Below, in pieces: positions 8,440 through 16,488 of a DNA stretch of 33,781 bases (positions within the stretch are counted from its first letter, which is position 1; each line of letters opens with the position of its first letter). Origin of the DNA: Acidovorax sp. Root219 (GTDB lineage Bacteria > Pseudomonadota > Gammaproteobacteria > Burkholderiales > Burkholderiaceae_C); assembly GCF_001428665.1 (NCBI RefSeq), contig NZ_LMIJ01000010.1:1-33781 (forward strand), written 5' to 3'. The translations under genes were made by a program, and so were the position numbers. The notes under the pieces were generated by a model. That model searched no databases and had not been told where the DNA came from. It was given only the letters and a program-made list of their open reading frames with translations.

Positions 8440-9858
8440 ATGACCATGATGCGCCCGATTCCCGGCGTCTCCCTGCAACGCAAGCTGCTGCTGTGGCTGC
8501 TGCTGCCGCAGCTCGTGCTGTGGCTCTCGGGCGGTTTTCTGGCCTGGCGCATCGCGCTGCAGAACGGCGAGAAAGGGATCGACCAGACGTTGACCCAGTC
8601 GGTGCGCGCACTGGCGCGGCAGATCAAGCCCATCGGCGACGGCCTGCTGGTCGATTTCCCGAAGGCTGCGCAGGACATCCTGGAGCAGGACCCGGCCGAC
8701 CGCCTCACCTACATGGTGTCTTCGCCGCCCGGTCGCTTCCTGCTGGGCAATGCCCAGTTGCCCCCGCCCCCGCCGGTGAGCGTGGACGTGGGCGAGCCCT
8801 TTCTGTACCAGGCGCATGTAGATGACCGCCCGGTGCGCGTGGCGCTGCTCGACGTGGACTACGGCACGCCACAGACGCGCCAGCGCCTGCGCGTGCAGGT
8901 GGCGCAAAGCCTCACGGTGCGCGAGCGCATCGCACAGGAACTGCTCGCGCAGATGCTGCTGCCCATGGGCCTGATGGGCCTGGCGCTCAGTGCCGTGGTG
9001 TATGCCGGTGTGCTGCGCGGCCTGCAGCCCCTGAAGCGCCTGGAAGCGCAGATCGAGAAGGCCGGCGCACGCAAGCACAACACGGCCGACCCGCTGCCGC
9101 CCATCGAGCTCACCTCGGCCCCGCAGGAAGTGCATTCGCTGGCCAGCACCATCAACGGCCTGCTGGAGACCGTGGCGCGCGGCCAGCAAAAGGAAAAGCG
9201 TTTTCTCAACGATGCGGCCCACCAGTTGCGCACGCCCCTGGCCGGCCTGATCGGCCAGACCGAGCTGGCGCTGCACGAGAGCCGCGAGCCGGCCGTGCAG
9301 GAGCGGCTGCACAAGGTGCTGTCGGCCGCCAGGCGCAGTGCCCACCTGGTGCACCAGCTGCTGCAGCTGGCGCGCTCGGAAAGCAGTGTGGCCATGCAGA
9401 CGCTGGACCTGCCAGCCCTGGCACGCGAGGTGGCCCGCGACTGGGCCGCACGCGCCGTGGCCAGCGGCGTGGACCTGGGCTACGAGGGCGAGGAACAACT
9501 GGCCGTGCAAGGCCACCCGCTGCTGCTGCGCGAGGCCCTGAACAACCTGATCGACAACGCCCTGCACTACGCAGGCCATGGCGCCACCGTGACGGTGCGG
9601 GTGGACATTGCGGGTGCGGGCATGGCCACCCTGGCGGTGGAAGACGACGGCCCCGGCATGGAGCCTGCCCACCTGCGCGACATGTTCGCGCGCTTCTGGC
9701 GCGGGTCGGACAAGCCCGGCGGCTGCGGCCTGGGCCTGTCCATCGTGGAGGAGATCGCTCTGCAGCACGCCGGCCAGACCTTCGTCGACCCGGTGCTGCC
9801 GCACGGCCTGCGCGTGGGCCTGAAGGTGCCGCTCAGCGCGGCGGCGCCTCGAACCTGA
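8440..9858 (+). CDS. Sensor histidine kinase, TctE/QseC type
   Basis: Membrane sensor kinase of 472 residues. Membrane segment 1 is about 15-38. The periplasmic region (about 39-165) matches the two-component sensor N-terminal type found in TctE-like kinases. Membrane segment 2 is about 170-195 (LLAQMLLPMGLMGLALSAVVYAG), followed by a linker and the dimerisation domain with phospho-accepting H261 in NDAAHQLRTPLAGL. The ATPase domain shows the N box (EALNNLIDNALHYA), the G1 box DDGPGM (402-407) and the G2 box GGCGLGLS (427-434). ATG codons at 8440, 8446 and 8449 are all possible starts. It should phosphorylate the regulator encoded just upstream. The signal sensed is unknown; sugar or a sugar acid is inferred from the neighbouring operon. 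Confidence 0.93.
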   Translation: MTMMRPIPGVSLQRKLLLWLLLPQLVLWLSGGFLAWRIALQNGEKGIDQTLTQSVRALARQIKPIGDGLLVDFPKAAQDILEQDPADRLTYMVSSPPGRFLLGNAQLPPPPPVSVDVGEPFLYQAHVDDRPVRVALLDVDYGTPQTRQRLRVQVAQSLTVRERIAQELLAQMLLPMGLMGLALSAVVYAGVLRGLQPLKRLEAQIEKAGARKHNTADPLPPIELTSAPQEVHSLASTINGLLETVARGQQKEKRFLNDAAHQLRTPLAGLIGQTELALHESREPAVQERLHKVLSAARRSAHLVHQLLQLARSESSVAMQTLDLPALAREVARDWAARAVASGVDLGYEGEEQLAVQGHPLLLREALNNLIDNALHYAGHGATVTVRVDIAGAGMATLAVEDDGPGMEPAHLRDMFARFWRGSDKPGGCGLGLSIVEEIALQHAGQTFVDPVLPHGLRVGLKVPLSAAAPRT

Positions 9859-9966
9859 ATAGTGACTCCGGGTTTTCGCGGACTGCGCAGTCTGCCCGCA
9901 CGACGCAACTGGCGCGGCCCAGGCCAGAACCACTGCGCAAGGGCCGCCCCGCCGCGCTAGTGGTGT

Positions 9967-10030
9967 CCCCCTTCCCGAATCGCACAGCGATTCGAGAGAA
10001 GGGGTGAAGGCGCGTCAGCGCCTCAGGGGG
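9967..10030. repeat. REP-like double hairpin between convergent genes
   Basis: CCCCTTC (9968-9974) pairs with GAAGGGG (9998-10004) around an inner perfect stem, CGAATCGC (9976-9983) with GCGATTCG (9987-9994). A second hairpin follows, GGCGC/GCGCC (10009-10022), and then CAGGGGG. The unit fills the space between the kinase stop and the transaldolase stop. It has the look of a repeated extragenic palindrome that could end or protect both converging messages, but only one copy lies in this window. Confidence 0.5.
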
Positions 10031-10040
10031 ATGTACCTGC

Positions 10041-10988
10041 TTATGCCGACAGGATCAGCTTCTCGAGCTTGATCGCATCCACGGCAAACCCGCGAATGCC
10101 TTCTGCCAGCTTCTCGGTGGCCATGGCGTCTTCGTTGAGCGCGTAGCGGAAACCCGCCTCGTCGTAGTTCACCGCCGGCAGGTCCATCGCCTTGGCGGCT
10201 GCGGCATCGAGTGCGGGCGCCAGCGGCGCATCGCTGGCCGCCAGCTGGGCCAGCAGGTCGGGGGCGATGGTGAGCAGGTCGCAGCCGGCCAGCGCGGTGA
10301 TCTGGCCGGTGTTGCGAAAGCTCGCGCCCATGACCTCCGTGGCGATGCCGAAGTGCTTGTAGTGGTGGTAGATCTGCGCGACGGACTGCACGCCGGGGTC
10401 GTTGGCGCCCGAGCGCGCGGCCTCGTCCCACTGGGCGCCAGCCTGCTTCTTGTACCAGTCGTAGATGCGGCCCACGAAGGGCGAGATCAGCTGCACCTTG
10501 GCTTGGCCGCAGGCTACGGCCTGGCAGAACGAGAACAGCAGGGTCAGGTTGGTGTGGATGCCGCGCTGCTCGAGCTTCTCAGCGGCCTGGATGCCTTCCC
10601 AGGTGGCGGCGACCTTGATCAGCACGCGGTCGATATGGATGCCCTCGGCCTGGTACAGCTCGATGATGCGCTCGCCGCGGGTGATGGTGGCCTGCGTGTC
10701 GAAGCTCAGGCGTGCATCCACTTCGGTGGAGACGCGGCCGGGGATGGTGGCCAGGATCTCGCGGCCAAAGCGCACGATCAGGCGGTCGATGATCTCGTCC
10801 ATCGGGCGGCCACGGAACTGGTTCACCGTGTCGGTGAGCAGTGGCGCGTACTCGGGCTTTTGCACGGCCTTGAGGATCAGCGACGGGTTGGTCGTCGCAT
10901 CCTGCGGCTGGAACTGGGCCAGTTGCTTGAAGTCGCCGGTGTCGGCAACCACGGTGGTGAACTGTTTGAGGGCGTCGAGTTGGTTCAT
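10041..10988 (-). CDS. tal: Transaldolase
   Basis: Class-I transaldolase of the TalB type, 315 residues. It transfers a dihydroxyacetone unit between sedoheptulose-7-phosphate plus glyceraldehyde-3-phosphate and fructose-6-phosphate plus erythrose-4-phosphate. The Schiff-base lysine is K125 in [13 protein letters not shown]. Acidic catalytic residues are D16 (VADTGDF) and E89 in the signature [13 protein letters not shown], and DATTNPSL is at 30-37. The start at 10988 gives the standard N-terminus MNQLDALKQ; an upstream in-frame ATG at 11048 lies inside the neighbouring ATPase gene. It starts 25 bases after that ATPase gene, so it is the last gene of the transporter operon. This links the transporter to pentose/heptulose-phosphate metabolism. 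Confidence 0.96.
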   Translation of the reverse strand: MNQLDALKQFTTVVADTGDFKQLAQFQPQDATTNPSLILKAVQKPEYAPLLTDTVNQFRGRPMDEIIDRLIVRFGREILATIPGRVSTEVDARLSFDTQATITRGERIIELYQAEGIHIDRVLIKVAATWEGIQAAEKLEQRGIHTNLTLLFSFCQAVACGQAKVQLISPFVGRIYDWYKKQAGAQWDEAARSGANDPGVQSVAQIYHHYKHFGIATEVMGASFRNTGQITALAGCDLLTIAPDLLAQLAASDAPLAPALDAAAAKAMDLPAVNYDEAGFRYALNEDAMATEKLAEGIRGFAVDAIKLEKLILSA

Positions 10989-11013
10989 GCCCCCATTATT
11001 CCGCATCGCAGTG

Positions 11014-12078
11014 TCAGGCACCTGTACTTTCAACCACCGATACGCCATGCACGCCCAGGCCCAGTTGCACCTGGTCGCCCACGGCCAGCACGTCGTCGAG
11101 GTCTGCCGAGGCGACGAAGATGCTGCCGAGCGCGGTGTCGAAGGTGTACTCGTGCACCGCCCCCAGGTAGGCGCGCTTGCGCAGCGTGGCCGGCAGCAGG
11201 CCCATCCCCTGGCGCTGGATGCTCCAGGCCTCGGGCCGCACCGCCACCTTCACCGGGCCCGGCGCGGCCGCGGTGCGCGGGCGAAGCGCCAGCGGGCCAA
11301 GCTGTACCGTGCCATCGGCCAGGGCGATTCCCGGGAACAGCATGGCCTCGCCCATGAAGCCCGCGACGAACTCGGTGCGTGGGGTCTCGTACAGTGCCTG
11401 GGGCGTGCCTGCCTGCGCGATCAGGCCCTGGTCCATGACGATGATCTGGTCGCTCACGGCCATGGCCTCGGCCTGGTCGTGCGTGACATAGGCCACCGTG
11501 AGCGACAGGCGCTGCTGCAGCGCACGGATCTCCTCGCGCATCTCGCGGCGCAGCCGGGCATCGAGGTTGGACAGCGGCTCGTCGAACAGCAGCACCTCGG
11601 GCTCCAGCACCAGGGCGCGCGCCAGGGCGACGCGCTGCTGCTGGCCGCCCGAGAGTTCGCTGGGCAGGCGGTCGTCAAAACCCACGAGTCCCACGCCGCG
11701 CAGCGCATCCACGGCCTTGGTGCGGGCCACGTCTTTCGGCAGGCCAGACATGCGCAGGCCATAGGAGACGTTCTCCACCACGTTCATGTGCGGGAACAGC
11801 GCGTAGCTCTGGAACATCATGCTCACGTTGCGCTGGGCGGGCCCAAGCGTGGTGACGTCCTTGCCGCCGATGAGGATCTCGCCCGAGGTCGGCGACTCCA
11901 GCCCCGCGATCATGCGCAGGGTGGTGGTCTTGCCGCAGCCCGAGGGCCCCAGGATGGTGGTGAGCGTGCCGCGCGGCACCTCGAAGCTGATGCCCTTGAC
12001 CGCCAGGGGCGCAGATGCGTCGGCCCCGTAGCGCTTGGTGATGTGGCGAAACACGATGCCCGCGCCGCTGTTGTTCAT
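11014..12078 (-). CDS. ABC transporter ATP-binding protein (AfuC/FbpC-like)
   Basis: ATPase of 354 residues. Walker A is GPSGCGKT (44-51), the signature LSGGQQQR begins at 142, Walker B plus D-loop is [12 protein letters not shown] (162-173), and the switch histidine is H200. A C-terminal regulatory (TOBE-like) region of about 120 residues follows, with [13 protein letters not shown]. It belongs to the family that energises Fe(III), spermidine/putrescine, aminoethylphosphonate and sugar-phosphate importers, so the sequence alone does not set the substrate. The ATG at 12078 is preferred because it starts just before the conserved region; an in-frame ATG at 12105 would add nine residues. It lies 31 bases after the permease gene. 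Confidence 0.92.
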   Translation of the reverse strand: MNNSGAGIVFRHITKRYGADASAPLAVKGISFEVPRGTLTTILGPSGCGKTTTLRMIAGLESPTSGEILIGGKDVTTLGPAQRNVSMMFQSYALFPHMNVVENVSYGLRMSGLPKDVARTKAVDALRGVGLVGFDDRLPSELSGGQQQRVALARALVLEPEVLLFDEPLSNLDARLRREMREEIRALQQRLSLTVAYVTHDQAEAMAVSDQIIVMDQGLIAQAGTPQALYETPRTEFVAGFMGEAMLFPGIALADGTVQLGPLALRPRTAAAPGPVKVAVRPEAWSIQRQGMGLLPATLRKRAYLGAVHEYTFDTALGSIFVASADLDDVLAVGDQVQLGLGVHGVSVVESTGA

Positions 12079-12109
12079 GGTGTCGTTTCTCTCCGCATTC
12101 AGCATGGGT

Positions 12110-14344
12110 TCAGTGGGGGGCGGGCATGGCGGCCGCGCCGGAGCGCCGGCCCAACTTGCGCTCGCCCACCAGCCACTGGATGAGGGCAATGGCCAGCGAC
12201 ATCAGCACGATGAGCACCGTGCAATAGGCCAGGGCCACGCCATAGTCGCCGTTGCCCACGCGGCCGATGATGTATGTGGTGGCCAGCTCGTTCTCGGCCG
12301 TGACCAGGAAGATCACCGCGCTCACAGTGGTGATGGCGCGCACGAAGCTGTAGACCAGCGCGGCCACCAGGGCCGGCTTGAGCAGCGGCAGCACCACATG
12401 GCGCAGCGTCTGCACGCTGCCGGCGCGCAGCATCAGCGAGGCTTCGTCGAGCGAGCGGTCGAGCTGCTTGAATGCCGCCGTGCCGGCGCGCACCCCCACC
12501 GGCAGGTTGCGGAACATGAAGCACAGCACGATGATCAGCGCCGTGCCCGTGAGCTCGAATGGCGGCACGTTGAAGGCCAGGATGTAGCTCACGCCCAACA
12601 CGGTGCCGGGGATGGCAAAGGCCAGCAGCGCCGAGAACTCGAACAGCCCCTGCCCCCGGAACTCCGTGCGCGCCAGCAGCCAGGCGATGCCGATACCCAG
12701 CGTGGCAGTGAGCGGCGCCGACAGCGCGGCCAGCTTGATGGTGGTGAAGAACGAGTTCCAGGCCGTGCCGGCCCAGACCACGCCGAACTCGCCCCACTCC
12801 ACGTTGAACGCAGTGCGGAAGTGGTTCAGCGTGACGGTGTAGTCGCGGCCCCAGGTCTGCACGAAGCCGCCCGCTAGCGCGAACAGGTAGACGACGAGGG
12901 TGAAGGCCATCCACGGCAGCGCCACCGAATGCACCACGCGGCGCACGCCGGTGGGCAGCGGCATGGCAATGCCTGCATCGCCCTTGCCCGAGACGGTGGT
13001 GAAGTTTTGCCGTCCGAGCAGCGCGCGCTGGATGGCGAACACCGCCAGCGCGAACAGCGTGAGGATCCACGCCAGCGAGGCCGCACGCCCCTGGTCGTAC
13101 TGCGCCCCGACGATGGCGAAGAAGATCTCGGTGGACAGCACCGAGAACTGCCCGCCCACGACGATGGGGTTGCCGAAATCGGCCATGCTCTCGATGAAGC
13201 CCACCAGGAAGGCGTTGGCCAGCCCGGGCTTGAGCAGCGGCAAGGTCACCGTCATGAAGGTCTGGTGCGGGCTGGCGCGCAGGGTCTGGGCCGCCTCTTC
13301 GAGGCTGGGCGCCACGCCCTGCACCACGCCGCGCATGATCATGAAGGCGATGGGGGTGAAGGCGAAGGTCTGCGCCACCCACACGCCGAGCCAGCCATAG
13401 AACCAGCGCGAAGGCGTGATGCCGAAGGCGTATTCGAGGAACTGGTTGAACACGCCCGCGCGGCCGAACAGCAGGATCAGCCCCAGGCCCACGACGAAGG
13501 GCGGCGTGATGATGGGCAGCAGCGCCACGATGTTCAGTGGCCGTGCATAGCGGCGCGAGGCGCGCTCGGCCATCAGCGCCATGAAGGTACCGAGCAGCGT
13601 GGTGCTGGCCGCCGTCATGAGGCCCAGGAACAGCGTGTTCCAGGCCACGCCGCAGCGCTGCCCGCCGGCCAGGCACGCGAGGCCAAAGTTGCGCTCGTGC
13701 GCCACGCGCTCCCACAGCACGGCCAGCGAGAACGGGCCGTCTTCGAGGAAGAAGGCGCCACTGAGCGCCTTGAGCACCGGAAACACGATGAACAGCGCCA
13801 GCAGGCTGCCCATGCCGAGCACAGCCGCAGCCACAAACAGGTCGCCCTTGAAGTAGCCGCGCCGCGCCACGCCGAACGATGCCAGCACCAGCAGGGCCGT
13901 GAGGACCACAAAGCCGCCCCAGCCCACGCCGGGCTGGCGCATGGTGAGTTCGCCAAAGCTGGCATGGAGCCCATCGAAAGCCCAGCCGCGTGCGCCGATG
14001 GCAAAGCCGCTGACCAGCAGGGACACGAGGCCCAGGCCGCCACCCAGCACCAGGAAACCGCCCTGGCTGCGCCCGGCGGGCAGCAATGCGCCGAAGCCGG
14101 CGATCACCAACCCCAGCAGCGCCAGCCAGAGCCAGGGCCGCCCGAAGGCAGCGGCCTGCATGAGGCCGCTGCCCGTCTGCGCCTGACTGAAGACCTGGCC
14201 CAGCACGGTGAGGCCATTGGCGTCCTGCTGGGCATACCAGGGCAGCGCCACATAGCCCGCGAGGCCCAGGGCCAGCCACACCCACAAAGGCTGGTTGACT
14301 GCGGGCCTGCCGGCCGGCGGTGCCTGCAAAGCGTGCGCCGACAT
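12110..14344 (-). CDS. Fused two-domain ABC permease (AfuB/FbpB-like)
   Basis: Inner-membrane protein of 744 residues containing both permease halves in one chain. EAA coupling loops are at about 349-373 (EEAAQTLRASPHQTFMTVTLP) and 633-657 (DEASLMLRAGSVQTLRHVVLP). The N-terminus carries an extra 160 residues with about four hydrophobic segments (21-37, 70-88, 97-117, 143-160) before the usual first helix at 170-193. The ATG shares its A with the binding-protein stop (TGATG), so the two are translationally coupled. The upstream extension of this open frame is not coding, because it runs antisense-free through the binding-protein gene in another frame. It channels the substrate captured by that protein. 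Confidence 0.92.
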   Translation of the reverse strand: MSAHALQAPPAGRPAVNQPLWVWLALGLAGYVALPWYAQQDANGLTVLGQVFSQAQTGSGLMQAAAFGRPWLWLALLGLVIAGFGALLPAGRSQGGFLVLGGGLGLVSLLVSGFAIGARGWAFDGLHASFGELTMRQPGVGWGGFVVLTALLVLASFGVARRGYFKGDLFVAAAVLGMGSLLALFIVFPVLKALSGAFFLEDGPFSLAVLWERVAHERNFGLACLAGGQRCGVAWNTLFLGLMTAASTTLLGTFMALMAERASRRYARPLNIVALLPIITPPFVVGLGLILLFGRAGVFNQFLEYAFGITPSRWFYGWLGVWVAQTFAFTPIAFMIMRGVVQGVAPSLEEAAQTLRASPHQTFMTVTLPLLKPGLANAFLVGFIESMADFGNPIVVGGQFSVLSTEIFFAIVGAQYDQGRAASLAWILTLFALAVFAIQRALLGRQNFTTVSGKGDAGIAMPLPTGVRRVVHSVALPWMAFTLVVYLFALAGGFVQTWGRDYTVTLNHFRTAFNVEWGEFGVVWAGTAWNSFFTTIKLAALSAPLTATLGIGIAWLLARTEFRGQGLFEFSALLAFAIPGTVLGVSYILAFNVPPFELTGTALIIVLCFMFRNLPVGVRAGTAAFKQLDRSLDEASLMLRAGSVQTLRHVVLPLLKPALVAALVYSFVRAITTVSAVIFLVTAENELATTYIIGRVGNGDYGVALAYCTVLIVLMSLAIALIQWLVGERKLGRRSGAAAMPAPH

Positions 14345-15357
14345 CAGCGCCCGGCGTTCTGGACGTCTTTTTCCCAGCGCGCAATCAGGCGGCGGCGCTC
14401 GGCGCTCGCGCCGTACTTGGCGTAGTCGTAGTTGATGAGCTTCATCTTGGCCGGATCGGTCATGCGCGGGTCCTTGGGCACCTGCATGTTGCTGGGCAGC
14501 TGGAACTGCTTGGCAGCCAGGCCGAACTGTTGGCCCCCGGGCGTGAGTGCCCATTCGTAGAACTTCTTGGCCGCCTCGGTATTGGGGCCGTTCTTGACGA
14601 TGCTCATGGAACCCACCTCGGCGCCCGTGCCTTCGGAGGGCGTGACCGAGCCCACGGGGAAGCCGTTCACGGCCTCGGTGGTCACATCGTGCACGAAGCT
14701 GACGGACACCGTGGTTTCACCGCGCGCCGCCGCCTTGACCGGCGCCGTACCCGAGCGGGTGTAGGCACTGATGTTGGGGTGCAGGGCCTTGAGGTAGTCG
14801 AACGCCTTCTCCTCGCCCATGATCTGCACCAGCGTGGCAATCATGGTGTAGGCCGTGCCACTGGAGGCGGGGTTGGCCATCTGCACCTCGCCCTTGAACT
14901 CGGGCTTGAGCAGGTCGGCCCAGGACTGGGGTGGGTTGAGCTTGCGCTTGGCCAGCAACTCCTTGTTGTAGCCAAAACCCAGCGGGCCCAGGTACACGCC
15001 GACGGTGCGGTACTTGGAATCTGCCGCCTGCTTTTGCGCCCAGGGGTAGAGCTGCGCCAGCTGCTGGGACTTGTACTCGAGCGTCAGGCCCTGCTCGGCA
15101 GCCTGCAGGTGCGGGTCGCCCGTGCCGCCGAACCAGATGTCGGTCTTGGGGTTGGCCTTCTCGGCATTAAGCTGGGCCAGGGCCTCGCCCGAGCCCTTGG
15201 CGGTCATGTTGACCTTGGTGCCCGTGGTCTTGGCGTACACGGTGGACATCAGGTTGCACCACTCGGCCTGCACGGAGCAGATGATGTTGACTTGGCTCTG
15301 GGCCATGGCGCCGGAGGCGGCCAGGGCAAGGGCGGTACCCACGAGGAATTTCTGCAT
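14344..15357 (-). CDS. Periplasmic binding protein, AfuA-like (candidate sugar-phosphate binder)
   Basis: Substrate-binding protein of 337 residues, family of FbpA/AfuA/PhnS. The signal peptide ends GAMAQ before SQVNIICSVQAEWCN. C27 and C34 in the mature N-terminus could form a disulfide. Other landmarks are DIWFGGTGDPH (73-83), GFGYNKELLAKRKL and NPASSGTAYTMIATL (162-175). The iron-binding tyrosine pair of FbpA proteins is not evident. Instead H223-D224 in SFVHDV and E247 match, in kind and spacing, the His-Asp...Glu trio I recall as sugar-contacting in hexose-phosphate-binding AfuA. Operon partners are permease, ATPase and transaldolase. Fe(III) or aminoethylphosphonate binding remain alternatives. 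The start at 15357 puts the signal peptide first. Confidence 0.88.
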   Translation of the reverse strand: MQKFLVGTALALAASGAMAQSQVNIICSVQAEWCNLMSTVYAKTTGTKVNMTAKGSGEALAQLNAEKANPKTDIWFGGTGDPHLQAAEQGLTLEYKSQQLAQLYPWAQKQAADSKYRTVGVYLGPLGFGYNKELLAKRKLNPPQSWADLLKPEFKGEVQMANPASSGTAYTMIATLVQIMGEEKAFDYLKALHPNISAYTRSGTAPVKAAARGETTVSVSFVHDVTTEAVNGFPVGSVTPSEGTGAEVGSMSIVKNGPNTEAAKKFYEWALTPGGQQFGLAAKQFQLPSNMQVPKDPRMTDPAKMKLINYDYAKYGASAERRRLIARWEKDVQNAGR

Positions 15358-15456
15358 GGAGTTGTCTCTCTGGAGTCGTTTGATTTGTGACAGTTTAATG
15401 ACAAACATCGTAGTGAACTCCATTGCCAAGGGCCAGCGGGATAACGAGACCTGTGA

Positions 15457-15474
15457 TTCACGCCCGAGCGTGAA
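15457..15474. promoter_or_regulatory. Perfect inverted repeat in the transporter/RpiR spacer
   Basis: TTCACGC-CCGA-GCGTGAA is a perfect 7-bp inverted repeat midway between the divergent binding-protein and RpiR genes. It is a possible operator half-site pair for the local regulator. The evidence is symmetry and position only. Confidence 0.4.
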
Positions 15475-15477
15475 CCG

Positions 15478-15515
15478 CAGTTACCAAAATTGATGGAACC
15501 CAGTTACCATCAATT
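15478..15515. promoter_or_regulatory. Candidate RpiR operator: direct and inverted repeats
   Basis: Two direct copies of CAGTTACCA occur at 15478-15486 and 15501-15509, 23 bases apart, about two helical turns. Interlaced with them is a perfect 9-bp inverted repeat, AATTGATGG (15488-15496) and CCATCAATT (15507-15515). This cluster lies about 110 bases upstream of the regulator start and 120 upstream of the transporter operon. It is well placed for joint control of both divergent promoters. Confidence 0.5.
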
Positions 15516-15533
15516 CCTGTCATACAGGCCTCC

Positions 15534-15626
15534 ATGAACACACACGCATCAACTCCCGCACCTGTGCGCCCTGCCGGACCTTGCGGCACCGGGCGCCGTT
15601 CGGCCTGTGGCCGCGGGGGCTGCTGA
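15534..15626 (+). CDS. Possible 30-codon leader ORF upstream of the RpiR gene
   Basis: An ATG-started frame of 30 codons (MNTHASTPAPVRPAGP...) ends with TGA one base before the ATG of the RpiR gene. The tight junction would allow translational coupling. The peptide is low in complexity, rich in Ala, Pro, Gly and Arg, and resembles nothing I recognise; its ribosome-binding site is weak. It could be chance in GC-rich DNA, and I do not assign a function. Confidence 0.25.
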   Translation: MNTHASTPAPVRPAGPCGTGRRSACGRGGC

Positions 15627-15627
15627 C

Positions 15628-16473
15628 ATGCTGGACCGCATCACCGCCTCCCTGACCTCCCTGGCCCCGGCCGAGCAGCGCGTGGGCAAGCTCGTGCTGG
15701 CCGACCCGCGCAGCTTTGCGCGCCTGCCCGTGCGCGAGCTGGCAGAGCGCGCCCATGTGAGCAAGCCCACCGTGGTGCGGTTTTGCCGCAGCATGGGTTA
15801 CGACGGCCTGGCCGACTTCAAGCTCAAGCTGGCGGGCAGCGTGAGCGAGGGCGTGCCCTTCATCCACCGCAGCGTGGATGCCGACGACAAGACCGGCGAC
15901 GTGCTGGTGAAGGTGGTGGACAACGCCGTGGCCGCCTTTTTGCAGTACCGCAATGCCGCCAGCACCGTGGCGCTGGAGCGTGCGGCCGAAGCCATCGCCG
16001 CCACCTGGAAGACGGGGCGGCGCATCGAGTTCTATGGCGTGGGCAATTCGGGCATCGTGGCCCAGGATGCGCAGCACAAGTTCTTTCGGCTGGGCGTGAC
16101 GTCCATCGCCACCAGCGACGGCCACATGCAGGTGATGAGCGCCACCCTGCTCGGCCCGGGTGACTGCCTGGTGATCATCTCCAACTCGGGTCGCACGCGC
16201 GACCTGATGGATTCGGCCGACATCGCGCGCAAGAACGGCGCCACCACCATCGCCATCACGGCCAGCGGCTCGCCACTGGCCAGCACCTGCCAGATCCACC
16301 TGGCCGCCGACCACCCCGAGGGCTACGACCGCTACAGCCCCATGGTGTCGCGGCTCATGCACCTGCTGATCATCGACGTGCTGGCCACCTGCGTGGCCCT
16401 GCGCATCGGCGCGCCGCTGCAACCCATCCTGCAGCAGATGAAAGAGAACCTGCGCGCCAAGCGCTACGCGTAG
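15628..16473 (+). CDS. RpiR-family transcriptional regulator (HTH + SIS domain)
   Basis: Regulator of 281 residues from the ATG at 15628. The N-terminal RpiR helix-turn-helix (about 1-75) contains LPVRELAERAHVSKPTVVRFC. The C-terminal sugar-isomerase (SIS) domain (about 115-245) contains IEFYGVGNSGIVAQDA and LVIISNSGRTRDLM. SIS domains in this family bind phosphosugars, and HexR, the closest well-known relative, senses the Entner-Doudoroff intermediate KDPG. A GTG at 15607 would add seven residues, but the ATG has a G-rich ribosome-binding site and fits better. It is divergent from the AfuA-like transporter and transaldolase operon, which is its probable target. It may also control the nearby glucose genes. 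Activator or repressor mode is unknown. Confidence 0.93.
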   Translation: MLDRITASLTSLAPAEQRVGKLVLADPRSFARLPVRELAERAHVSKPTVVRFCRSMGYDGLADFKLKLAGSVSEGVPFIHRSVDADDKTGDVLVKVVDNAVAAFLQYRNAASTVALERAAEAIAATWKTGRRIEFYGVGNSGIVAQDAQHKFFRLGVTSIATSDGHMQVMSATLLGPGDCLVIISNSGRTRDLMDSADIARKNGATTIAITASGSPLASTCQIHLAADHPEGYDRYSPMVSRLMHLLIIDVLATCVALRIGAPLQPILQQMKENLRAKRYA

Positions 16474-16488
16474 GCAGCCCCTTGCCTT

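Noticed and set aside
12929..14425. 498-codon plus-strand frame opposite the fused permease
   Set aside because: His/Gln/Arg/Glu-rich antisense translation without domains. The permease frame on the other strand shows clear EAA loops and membrane helices.
14344..15357. Firm annotation as an Fe(III)-binding FbpA
   Set aside because: The iron tyrosine pair is not evident and the gene context is sugar-phosphate metabolism. Iron remains possible but is not the best call.
15535..15607. Frameshifted N-terminus of the RpiR protein
   Set aside because: The RpiR helix-turn-helix domain is complete from 15628, so nothing is missing. An in-frame stop at 15535 blocks extension.
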